A program made the position numbers and the translations under genes. The notes under the pieces are model-generated. The model was not told where the DNA came from and did not search any database. It saw nothing but the letters and a program-made list of their open reading frames with translations. A DNA stretch of 15,196 nt. Source: Methanobrevibacter ruminantium. GTDB taxonomy: Archaea; Methanobacteriota; Methanobacteria; Methanobacteriales; Methanobacteriaceae. The DNA lies in contig SFKZ01000029.1 in NCBI GenBank assembly GCA_004553595.1, positions 1-15,196 of the forward strand. The letters are read 5' to 3'. Shown here piece after piece: positions 5,462 to 12,800 of the stretch (position 1 is the first letter of the stretch; each line of letters starts with the position of its first letter).

Positions 5462-6090
5462 TGGCAAAAACTGAAATATTAGAATATAATGTTAATTGGA
5501 ATAGTATAAAAAGAGCTTGCATGAGAACTATTGGTAAAGATGCTGGAGATAAAGAACCACCAGAAACATGGAAAAAGAAAATTTTAATTTGCAGACATAG
5601 CCCAATAAGAAAAGGGTGGATTACTTGGAAATGGTCAGATATTCCATACGCAATTAGTACACATTTTGCACGCCATCACGAGGGTACTGAAAAATATATA
5701 TCTACTTCTAGAGCAGATAGAACGGAAATTAAAGACAGATCTCAACGTAGTCAAATGGATTCGGTCTCTATGGAAATGGATGCGAATATTGAGGGCTTAA
5801 TCAACATTGCTGGTCGTCGTTTATGCACTTGTGCAGATCCTACTACTAGAGAATATACTGAAGATTTACGTGAACAAATAGAAAAATATGATGATACTAT
5901 CGCATGGGCAATGGTGCCACAATGTGTTAGAGCAGGTGGATGTTGCGAACCTTTTTCTCAATGCAAACATTATGAAAATTTTGCTAAAACGCTATCTAAA
6001 GAAGAACAAATGGATTTAATAACAAGATTAGATAAATATAACGAATACCGTGGTAAGATTTTATCTCTTACTAAAAAGAAACAGGATTAA
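5461..6090 (+). CDS. ThyX-like (flavin-dependent thymidylate synthase family) phage protein
   Basis: A 209-residue protein resembling phage proteins annotated as FAD-dependent thymidylate synthase. Seen: LICRHSPIRKGWITWKWSDI, a helix-strand pair as in ThyX, then HFARHHEGTEKYISTSRADR, which occupies the position of the ThyX signature RHRxxSxxxxSxR but departs from it (HHEGTEK in place of the strict motif), then MDANIEGLINIAGRRLCTCA and a Cys-rich tail (VRAGGCCEPFSQC). True ThyX methylates dUMP using methylenetetrahydrofolate and FAD. The altered motif means that activity on dUMP is not certain; a hypermodified-base role is possible. It overlaps tdk by one base and is followed directly by a terminator, so it ends the first operon. 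It may complement the dUTPase encoded downstream. Confidence 0.65.
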   Translation: MAKTEILEYNVNWNSIKRACMRTIGKDAGDKEPPETWKKKILICRHSPIRKGWITWKWSDIPYAISTHFARHHEGTEKYISTSRADRTEIKDRSQRSQMDSVSMEMDANIEGLINIAGRRLCTCADPTTREYTEDLREQIEKYDDTIAWAMVPQCVRAGGCCEPFSQCKHYENFAKTLSKEEQMDLITRLDKYNEYRGKILSLTKKKQD

Positions 6091-6103
6091 ACCTGTTTTT
6101 TTA
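6078..6103 (+). terminator. intrinsic terminator at the end of the first operon
   Basis: AAACAGG (6079-6085) pairs with CCTGTTT (6092-6098) around ATTAAA, followed directly by TTTT. The stem overlaps the stop codon of the ThyX-like gene, and the next promoter begins one base after the T run. Confidence 0.85.
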
Positions 6104-6133
6104 TTGACACAATGTCCTTTTTTTTGTTATAAT
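6104..6133 (+). promoter_or_regulatory. consensus sigma-A promoter of the second operon
   Basis: TTGACA (6104-6109) and TATAAT (6128-6133) are both perfect and are 18 bases apart, with a T-rich spacer. Transcription would begin near 6140, about 27 bases before the first ATG. The promoter is placed directly behind the terminator and would serve 6167-9851 using host RNA polymerase. Confidence 0.9.
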
Positions 6134-6166
6134 ATATTTGAATAAAGAAATGTAAAGGAGAAAAAT

Positions 6167-6388
6167 ATGCAAAAAGATGTAGAAAGCTTTTTAGAAAAGC
6201 TAAGTGAATTAAGTTTATCTTATGGCATTGCAATAGGTGGATGCGGATGCTGCGGTTCTCCGTATTTAATAAATATAGATGGAGAGACTGAAATAAACGG
6301 TCTTCAGCATGATGAATTAGAGTGGAACGAAGATCATTATATAATAAAAAATATATATGAAACACCAAAGGAAATGAAAGTAGAATAA
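6167..6388 (+). CDS. small phage protein of unknown function with a GCGCCGSP motif
   Basis: A 73-residue acidic protein, first gene behind the strong promoter, with AAGGAG at 6155-6160 before the ATG. The N-terminal ~20 residues look like an amphipathic helix (VESFLEKLSELSLSYG); next comes IAIGGCGCCGSPYLINI, three cysteines in a glycine-rich turn flanked by strands, and then an acidic half with ELEWNEDHYII. Three closely spaced cysteines could bind metal or be redox-active, but one such motif is not enough to assign a role. No family is recognised. It ends 11 bases before the next gene and is surely co-transcribed with it. Confidence 0.7.
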   Translation: MQKDVESFLEKLSELSLSYGIAIGGCGCCGSPYLINIDGETEINGLQHDELEWNEDHYIIKNIYETPKEMKVE

Positions 6389-6399
6389 GGAGGTAAAAT

Positions 6400-6996
6400 A
6401 TGCATGCAATAGTAGCAGTTATACATCGAGAACAACATCTTGACGAAGAATGGTTTTCTAGATTTTGTTGGGATAACACAAACTATTATGAAAGAGTATA
6501 TCGAACAAATAGTTTAGAAGAATCTTTAGAACAAGTAGAAGAGTACATTTCTTATCTTAAAAAGAATAAGCAAGAAGATCATGATTGGTATGATAGAGTA
6601 TTGACAGAATTGATGTCCAAAGAAACAGAACGTGAAAAAATTGAATTTGTTGCCGATCAAGATGGGTGTTATGTAGATGATAATAATAGAATATATGAAG
6701 AATATAATCCAAATGGTTTTTGTGATTGGTTTGTAATTGGAGGACGCTGGAGTAATTTACTTGAAAGTTATAGAGGAGAAAAGGCGGACACAATGAAACT
6801 TAAAGATTTTATGGGATTTTCTGAACCTGAGTTCAACTCTCCTTATGGCGTTGTTTTAGAATACAAAGACGAAGAATGGCTTGAAGAATTAGTACAAAGT
6901 GATAAAAAGTGGTTTGATATTTTAAATGAAGCTCGAGATTATAGTGATTACGAAGGAGAAGATTTGTATATCACGATGGTAGATATCCATCAGTAG
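6400..6996 (+). CDS. phage protein of unknown function (DWFVIGGRW motif)
   Basis: A 198-residue acidic, tryptophan-rich protein. It starts MHAIVAVIHREQHLDEEWF, has a charged helical stretch with a possible short coiled coil (residues 30-75), and then the conserved NPNGFCDWFVIGGRWSNLL segment, a signature I associate with uncharacterised phage proteins in which a WDWY-x-IGGRW core is found. The C-terminus is strand-like (EDLYITMVDIHQ). No catalytic motif is evident. AAGGAGG at 6386-6393 precedes the ATG. It lies between the other unknown protein and nrdG in the same operon; nothing here ties it to nucleotide metabolism apart from position. Confidence 0.7.
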   Translation: MHAIVAVIHREQHLDEEWFSRFCWDNTNYYERVYRTNSLEESLEQVEEYISYLKKNKQEDHDWYDRVLTELMSKETEREKIEFVADQDGCYVDDNNRIYEEYNPNGFCDWFVIGGRWSNLLESYRGEKADTMKLKDFMGFSEPEFNSPYGVVLEYKDEEWLEELVQSDKKWFDILNEARDYSDYEGEDLYITMVDIHQ

Positions 6997-7004
6997 GAGG
7001 AAAT

Positions 7005-7496
7005 ATGACTAAAATAGCAGGAGTAATACATAATAGTGTTGTTGATGGTCCTGGTTTAAGGACTACTATTTTCTTTTCTGGTTGTCGTAGAAATTGCCCT
7101 GGATGTCATAATCCAGAAGCTCAGTCTTTTAATTATGGAAAAGAAATCTCAGAAACAGACATAGACAAGTTAATAGAAGAAGCAATAAATTCTGGAGATG
7201 CGGGAATTACATTGTCGGGAGGACATCCATTGGAACCAGAGAACTATAAAATGGCAGAAACTATAATAGACAAAGCAAAATCCAAAGATCTTGATGTATG
7301 GCTTTATACAGGTTACATTTTTGAACAAATTCCGTTGATGTATATGGATTTGATATCAAAAGTAGATGTACTTGTTGATGGTCCTTTTATTCTTAATAAA
7401 AGAACTCTTGACTGTCCATTTAGAGGATCGTCAAATCAACGCTTGATAGATATACAAAAAACGTTTGAGAAAGGAGAAATAATATTATGGAAATAA
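7005..7496 (+). CDS. nrdG: anaerobic ribonucleotide reductase activating protein NrdG
   Basis: A 163-residue radical-SAM enzyme that installs the glycyl radical on NrdD. Cys27, Cys31 and Cys34 form CRRNCPGC, the CX3CX2C motif for the [4Fe-4S] cluster that cleaves S-adenosylmethionine; the surrounding DGPGLRTTIFFSGC and CHNPEAQSF are family hallmarks, and TLSGGHPLEP is the SAM-binding GGE-like segment (here GGH). Length is normal. The AGGAGG just after the previous stop picks the ATG at 7005. The last ten bases overlap the next gene. NrdG is about 2.3 kb away from the last nrdD piece and under a different promoter, so partner levels may be set separately. Its substrate site here is the small separate glycyl-radical protein, not a full-length NrdD. 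Confidence 0.92.
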   Translation: MTKIAGVIHNSVVDGPGLRTTIFFSGCRRNCPGCHNPEAQSFNYGKEISETDIDKLIEEAINSGDAGITLSGGHPLEPENYKMAETIIDKAKSKDLDVWLYTGYIFEQIPLMYMDLISKVDVLVDGPFILNKRTLDCPFRGSSNQRLIDIQKTFEKGEIILWK

Positions 7497-8038
7497 ACAC
7501 ACAAGAAACTGAAACAGAATCAATTATAGAAAATAAAACAGAGGAACAAGAAAACGCACTTATGAAACATGCTCGACATGAATTAAATTTAATTTTAGAA
7601 GAAGCAAAAACAGATGGAGACGAAGAAGATATACGTATGCAAAAAATATTTAATGACGGTATCTTAAAAGTAGTAAATGCTTTTGCAGATTGCGGTCATA
7701 GTGGATTCAGTGCTTCTCTAGCAATAAAATATCTTGATCGATTACTTAGATTTAAACCGCTTATGCCACTAACTCTTGAAGATGATGAGTGGAATGAAGT
7801 TGGTATCCAACATAACGAAGATAATCAAGTAAAAGTTTATCAAAACAACAGAGCTTCTAATGTATTCAAAGAAGCTGATAAATTTGATGGTAAACCTTAT
7901 TGTATAGATGGGCCAAATGGAGAAATTGTCACATTAGAAGAGTACCCAAGAGTATATTTCGGAGATTTTAGAACAGCAAAAGAAATTGAAGAGCAAAATA
8001 AAAAAGAGGAGGAAAAAAGTCATGCTACTGAAGCGTAG
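7487..8038 (+). CDS. conserved phage protein of unknown function
   Basis: A 183-residue protein starting inside the end of nrdG, with AAAGGAG at 7470-7476 upstream of the ATG. The first ~45 residues are acidic and probably disordered (ETETESIIENKTEEQENAL). The core GHSGFSASLAIKYLDRLLRF followed by KPLMPLTLEDDEWNEV is a block I associate with uncharacterised proteins in many Firmicute phages; the block has His and Ser near a helix but no known catalytic pattern. A second conserved-looking part (EADKFDGKPYCIDGPNGEIV) follows, and the end is a run of Glu and Lys. Its company (nrdG before, dUTPase after) suggests nucleotide metabolism or DNA replication, but that is guilt by association only. Confidence 0.7.
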   Translation: MEINTQETETESIIENKTEEQENALMKHARHELNLILEEAKTDGDEEDIRMQKIFNDGILKVVNAFADCGHSGFSASLAIKYLDRLLRFKPLMPLTLEDDEWNEVGIQHNEDNQVKVYQNNRASNVFKEADKFDGKPYCIDGPNGEIVTLEEYPRVYFGDFRTAKEIEEQNKKEEEKSHATEA

Positions 8039-8531
8039 AGAATTTGAGATGGTCTCTCGACAAGAAATAGAAAAAACGGAAGAATTAAAAAAATGTAATT
8101 TTTATGATCCGCATTTTAGAGGGTCATTTAAACTACATTTTCAGCCCCGTAGAGCGACAAAGAATAGTGCAGCGTATGATTTATACTCTCCTATACGAAT
8201 TGTTCTTAAGCCAGGCGAAATAGCCAAAATCCCAACGGGTTTTAAGATTAAAATGCCAAGAAATGAAGCATTCTTTATTTATATAAGAAGTTCTTATGGA
8301 GCTAAAGACATTATATTGCCTGCAGGTGTAAATATTATAGATGCAGATTATTATAATAATCCTAAAAACGAAGGTCATTTTTTCATTTGTATTAAGAATA
8401 ATAGTAAAAAAGATTTTGTCATTGAAGAAGGAGACCGAATTGCCCAAGGAGTATTTCAAAAATATTACACTTGTGGTGAAACTGTAAAAACGAAAAGATC
8501 TGGAGGATTTGGTAGTAGCGGTACCAAATAG
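8022..8531 (+). CDS. dut: dUTP diphosphatase (trimeric dUTPase)
   Basis: All five motifs of the trimeric dUTPase fold are present in order: AAYDLYSP (motif 1), IRSSYGAK (2), GVNIIDADYYNN (3, substrate pocket), GDRIAQGVF (4) and KRSGGFGSSG (5, the flexible P-loop-like arm at the C-terminus). The enzyme splits dUTP to dUMP and pyrophosphate, keeping uracil out of DNA and giving dUMP for thymidylate synthesis by the ThyX-like protein. The 169-residue length includes a ~45-residue N-terminal stretch longer than usual. GAGGAGG at 8006-8012 selects the ATG at 8022, which lies inside the end of the preceding gene; an ATG at 7986 has no such site. Motif 3 has two Asn where DYRGE is common, an insertion-type variant. 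Confidence 0.92.
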   Translation: MLLKRREFEMVSRQEIEKTEELKKCNFYDPHFRGSFKLHFQPRRATKNSAAYDLYSPIRIVLKPGEIAKIPTGFKIKMPRNEAFFIYIRSSYGAKDIILPAGVNIIDADYYNNPKNEGHFFICIKNNSKKDFVIEEGDRIAQGVFQKYYTCGETVKTKRSGGFGSSGTK

Positions 8532-8541
8532 GAGGTAAAAT

Positions 8542-9798
8542 ATGGACAATGATTTTCAAAAACTATTTCCATACTTTGAACAAAATAAAAAATTTACATA
8601 TTTAGATAGTGCTAATACTTCTCAAATTTTAGGAAGCTGTTTATCTAGTATGATAAAAGTATATTCTAATTACAATTATAATATTGGAAGAGCTTCCTAC
8701 AGTGGCGCTCGTTGGACTCAACAATTAAAAGATTGGTCTTTACAAGTATATGCGGATTTTATTGGAACTAAACCAGATAATATTATATTAACAACAGGAG
8801 CAACAGAAGGACTAAATCTTATAGCTTATTCATATTGTAATATGCTTCATAAAATGAAGAAAAAAGCCGTTTTATTGACGACTAAATTAGAACACGCCTC
8901 GGCAATAATGCCCTGGATGGTATTTGGTAAAAACATTGTTGATATAAAATATATAGATTTAAAAGAAGATTATACTCTGTCGATAGAAAACTTTAATAAA
9001 GCTGTCAAAGAATATAATCCCGATATTGTTCTTTTGTCTAGTATGACTAATACGACTGGAGAAATTAGACCAATAAAAGAAATTGGAACTATTACAAAAG
9101 AAAAACATATTACTTTTATTGTAGATCACGCTCAGGGAGCAGCTCATGTTCCAATAAATGTGGCAGAGTGCAATATTGATTTCCTAGCATTTTCCCTACA
9201 TAAAATGTATGGACCTAAGGGAATTGGAGTATTATATGCAAAGATACCAAATTTTATAAGACCAATGAAAGTTGGAGGAGGAATGAATAAATATTTTCTT
9301 CCTGAAGGAGAATATGAGTTCTTAGACAATAATGATAAAATGTACGCAGGAACAGAAAATGTCCCAAGTGTATTTGCAGGTACAGATGCTGCTCTAACTC
9401 TAAGTCAAAGCTGGGATATAATACAAATGCAAGATTTATATCTTGGATTATTCGCACATAGATTACTATCTAAATTGCCCAAAATAAAAATATATTCTAA
9501 TCCCCAAAGTCCAATTTTATTATTCAATATAGATGGATTTGAAGCGTTAGATGTTATGGATTATTTAGATAAGAAAAATATTTTTATTCGAGCTGGAAAT
9601 CATTGTTCTAAATTAACTAAAGACCTGTTCGGATTATCGACTTGTAGAGTAAGTTTGGGAATTTATAATTCAGAAGAAGATTTGATGAAATTATATAAAG
9701 CATTAAAAGAAATGGAGAGTGAGACACTGTGTCTAAAAAATGTCCAGGACCAAAAAACTGTAGAATCAGAAAATGTGGAACAGATAAATGTCCGTTAA
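8542..9798 (+). CDS. cysteine desulfurase (SufS/CsdA-like, class V aminotransferase)
   Basis: A 418-residue PLP enzyme that takes sulfur from cysteine, leaving alanine and an enzyme persulfide. All key residues are in place compared with SufS: His118 stacking on PLP (LEHASAIMPW), Asp195 and Gln198 (VDHAQGAA), the Schiff-base lysine Lys221 (FSLHKMYGPKGIGVLY), GTENVPSVFA, the sulfur-carrying Cys355 in RAGNHCSK, and substrate Arg369. The enzyme therefore looks functional. TAGGAGG at 8529-8535 precedes the ATG. The last ~27 residues (from TLCLKNVQ) are beyond the usual end and overlap a Cys-rich small gene in another frame. No SufU/SufE/IscU sulfur acceptor is seen in the window. It could serve the NrdG cluster, tRNA thiolation or DNA phosphorothioation; no other dnd genes are visible. 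Confidence 0.85.
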   Translation: MDNDFQKLFPYFEQNKKFTYLDSANTSQILGSCLSSMIKVYSNYNYNIGRASYSGARWTQQLKDWSLQVYADFIGTKPDNIILTTGATEGLNLIAYSYCNMLHKMKKKAVLLTTKLEHASAIMPWMVFGKNIVDIKYIDLKEDYTLSIENFNKAVKEYNPDIVLLSSMTNTTGEIRPIKEIGTITKEKHITFIVDHAQGAAHVPINVAECNIDFLAFSLHKMYGPKGIGVLYAKIPNFIRPMKVGGGMNKYFLPEGEYEFLDNNDKMYAGTENVPSVFAGTDAALTLSQSWDIIQMQDLYLGLFAHRLLSKLPKIKIYSNPQSPILLFNIDGFEALDVMDYLDKKNIFIRAGNHCSKLTKDLFGLSTCRVSLGIYNSEEDLMKLYKALKEMESETLCLKNVQDQKTVESENVEQINVR

Positions 9799-9851
9799 AG
9801 AAAAAAACATTATTAGATAGAATAAAAGAGATATTTAAAAAGAGAGCTTAA
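9729..9851 (+). CDS. tiny Cys-rich basic protein overlapping the end of the desulfurase gene
   Basis: A GTG at 9729, eleven bases behind GGAG (9714-9717), opens a 40-residue frame: MSKKCPGPKNCRIRKCGTDK then CPLKKKTLLDRIKEIFKKRA. Cysteines 5, 11, 16 and 21 are spaced C-x5-C-x4-C-x4-C, a pattern suited to zinc or an iron-sulfur cluster; an amphipathic basic helix follows. The TAA at 9849-9851 lies in the loop of the shared terminator, as expected of the last gene of an operon. It overlaps the desulfurase by 70 bases in a different frame. It is outside the usual six-frame ATG calls because of its GTG start. It could be a sulfur or metal acceptor, but this is a guess from the neighbour; no family is recognised. 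Confidence 0.5.
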   Translation: MSKKCPGPKNCRIRKCGTDKCPLKKKTLLDRIKEIFKKRA

Positions 9852-9867
9852 TTACTCTCTTTTTTTA
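9839..9867. terminator. bidirectional intrinsic terminator between convergent operons
   Basis: AAAGAGAG (9839-9846) pairs with CTCTCTTT (9855-9862) around CTTAATTA, with a T run on the plus strand to 9866 and a T tract on the minus strand as well. The loop's TTAA provides overlapping stop codons for the plus-strand Cys-rich gene (9849-9851) and the minus-strand tail gene (9848-9850). Confidence 0.85.
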
Positions 9868-12800
9868 TTTGTTTCTCTAATATCTCTATTTTCTTTTGAA
9901 GCTGATGTATTAGGATTAAGTTCATTTGAGAAAGAGCAACAGTATCAAAAGTCTTTATGTTATTATCTTTTTCATCTTGAGCAAAACCTAAATATTGTTC
10001 TACTATTGTGTTTTCCAAATCTTCAATAATAAAGCCGCGGTATGTTCTTATTCCGCTATCCCCATAACCCTTCTTATAATTATAAGTGTAGAAAGTCGTA
10101 TTTTTAATATTATTGTATAAATCTTCTTTTTCATCATCGGTAATTGGTTGAATATTTTGTTTTACTCTCCTAGAAGAAAGGTTATTATATATTTGTCCCT
10201 TTAAATAAAGGGCGGTTTTTGCTGCTCCTATTTTAATTGTTGAGGCAGAGTTCCCCATTGTACCATCTCCAATGAATACTCCTGCTCCTTCTCCTTCTAA
10301 ACCGATAGAACCTCCTGAACGTATCCATACATTTTTCTCAGCATTTAAACGAATAGAACATCCAGAACCTGCATAAATCTGCACACCAGATGCATTTCTT
10401 GAAGACCCGTCACCAGTTTTCATTCCTGTTAAGTATAATTGGCGAGAAATCGTATCAGGAGCACTGCTAACTCCTGCGCCGATAGTTATACCTTCTGGGG
10501 TATACAATCTCTGCTGTTGGGTAGTATGAAGTCTAAAACCATTGTCAAAGATACATTCACCACCGCCAGGCTTAACTTGGCTATAAAAAGCAAATGATCC
10601 ATTAGTTCTTATAGATGCGTTATCATGAGTAAAACCATCATGGCCATTTATTTTCCATCCACCTATATTTCCACTATAGGCGTAAATAGTTCCATTAAAA
10701 GAACCACTTGTTGCCTCTACTTTTCCTTTAAAAGAACCTGAACTAGCATAAACAGTACCATTAAAAGTACTATTACCACTAACTGTTATATCATTAAAAG
10801 TTCCACCGGTAGCGGTTATGTTTGTAGCGTAAACATTGCCGTTAGCATCTACTCTAAAGTTTCCACTTTTGAATGATCCATCTGAATTCAAAGATGTTGT
10901 GCCATTAGTAATAGCTCCATTATTTATAGTCCAGTTACCAATTTTTCCAGTTGTTGCAGTTAAGTCTCCCTCTATAGTTGCTTTAGTTGCCTTCATTGTA
11001 CCGTCATGCTTTACCCAGAATTTAGCCTGATCTGGATCAGTATTACCAGCCCAAAAAGCATAATTATTTAAACTACTATTATCGGAGCTCATTCCGACTC
11101 CGCCTTTTTTAAGAGCAGTTCCACTAATGTCCCATCCACCGATATCTCCACTTTTAGCTTTTATTCTTCCTGCGAAATAAGCATTTCCACTTTTTGCATC
11201 TAAGAAGAAAGAAGTTTTATCATCTGGTATAATATTTGGGGAAGAAGCATCCACTCCATCTTTACTAATAGCAGTAATTCCTTTACCATCAATTATAATA
11301 TTAGCCGTCTTTCCTATATTAGACACAGAAATTGTATTAGAATCAATTGTTCCGGCTGATAAAGCTTTAATACTAATTTTTCCTGCATTTAATATATTTT
11401 CCCATGTCGTTCCGCCATTGGTTGATGAGAATATACCTTTTCCCGTATATTGCATTCTTAAGTCTGCGTTTTCTCTATCTGTTGTAATAATACCATTTTC
11501 ACCCAGTAATACAGTACCATTATTAGACATTATGGTAAGTTTACCACTATTGTCATCTAATGAAGCACTAACAGTATCTTGTGCGATAGTTCCATCCGAT
11601 TTAATTACAGCACTACGATTATATATCTGTTCCTTAGAATAAATAGTATTAGCCGCCGTAACCAACTTACCTATTAGTTCTTCTGTGTTTGTGTCTACTG
11701 TTTCAATCGTTATTTGATGATTTGCAGGATTAGATAAACTTCTTACAACACTTGTAATGTTAGCTTTTTCCTTAACTATACCAAGTTTATTATCTGTAAC
11801 ATAACAATAATCTCCTGGATTAGGCAATACTAATTCTGGCTTATTTAAACGATATACAATGTCATGATATACATCTTCTGTCATTGTAGAATATTCAGGT
11901 AAACCAGAAACATCGACAACACCTAATTCATAAGTAATTAAAGGTCTATAATACAAGTTTAATGCTTTTAATCCCGCATACCATAAATTATAAATATAAA
12001 CCATTGTATCATCAGTAAATACGCCTTCTACGATATAGTCTCCATATTTTTCCCTAAGACCATGCTCTAATGAAGTAATCTTATTTTCCAATATTTTAAC
12101 TCTTTCCAACAATAACGTAATAGCAGTTTCTACTTCTGCGATTTTTTCTAAGGCATATTGTTTATTAATTTCTTCTGTTACCAATCTGTTTCTTGCATTA
12201 TAATAATTGTGAGCCAAAGAAGTCTCTTTAGGATCGCCTGGCATTCCATCTGGTATCATATCAATATTAGCAGGTGGATTGAACCAATATTTTAATGCGT
12301 CACTAGCAGTGTCATAATCTGTTTTAGGATATAGTTCCTGTTCTCTTAATTCTTCAAAAAGACCAGTACCTCTATTTCTAGCTTCTAAACTTCCGTCAGG
12401 ACTATAAAGCCATTCTTTTTCTCTTTTCTCTGCATCTACCTTTGAATCTTTAAGGTCTCCCTCATTCCAGCCAAGATAATAACTAATTGTATCTTTAAAA
12501 GAATATGTATTAGCGTACCAGTAGACATCTCCGGTGTCTTTTACTTTTACCATATTACCTATTTTAGGATTTGGAAAAGCTTCTGATATTTTATCAAAAG
12601 TTGGCACTTCTATTGCATCTGATTTTGAATATTGAACTTCAGCTAAGCTCCATCCTTCTGTTTTAAAATCAGCTCCAGGAGGATAGCGGAGAACTCCACT
12701 TTCTTTTAATGAAGTAATTCCATCTTTTGTTTCATAGATTGCATAAGTCGTTCTCAAAGACTTATCAATTGCTTCTGCTGCTATTTTACTTTCATCATAA

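Noticed and set aside
6087..6793. Minus-strand frames opposite the two unknown genes
   Set aside because: They have the His/Leu/Phe-rich composition of antisense shadows, run through the promoter and terminator, and lack start signals.
8542..9798. DndA of a DNA phosphorothioation system
   Set aside because: No DndB-E or Ssp partner genes are visible, and the motifs fit SufS/CsdA at least as well; kept only as one possible role.
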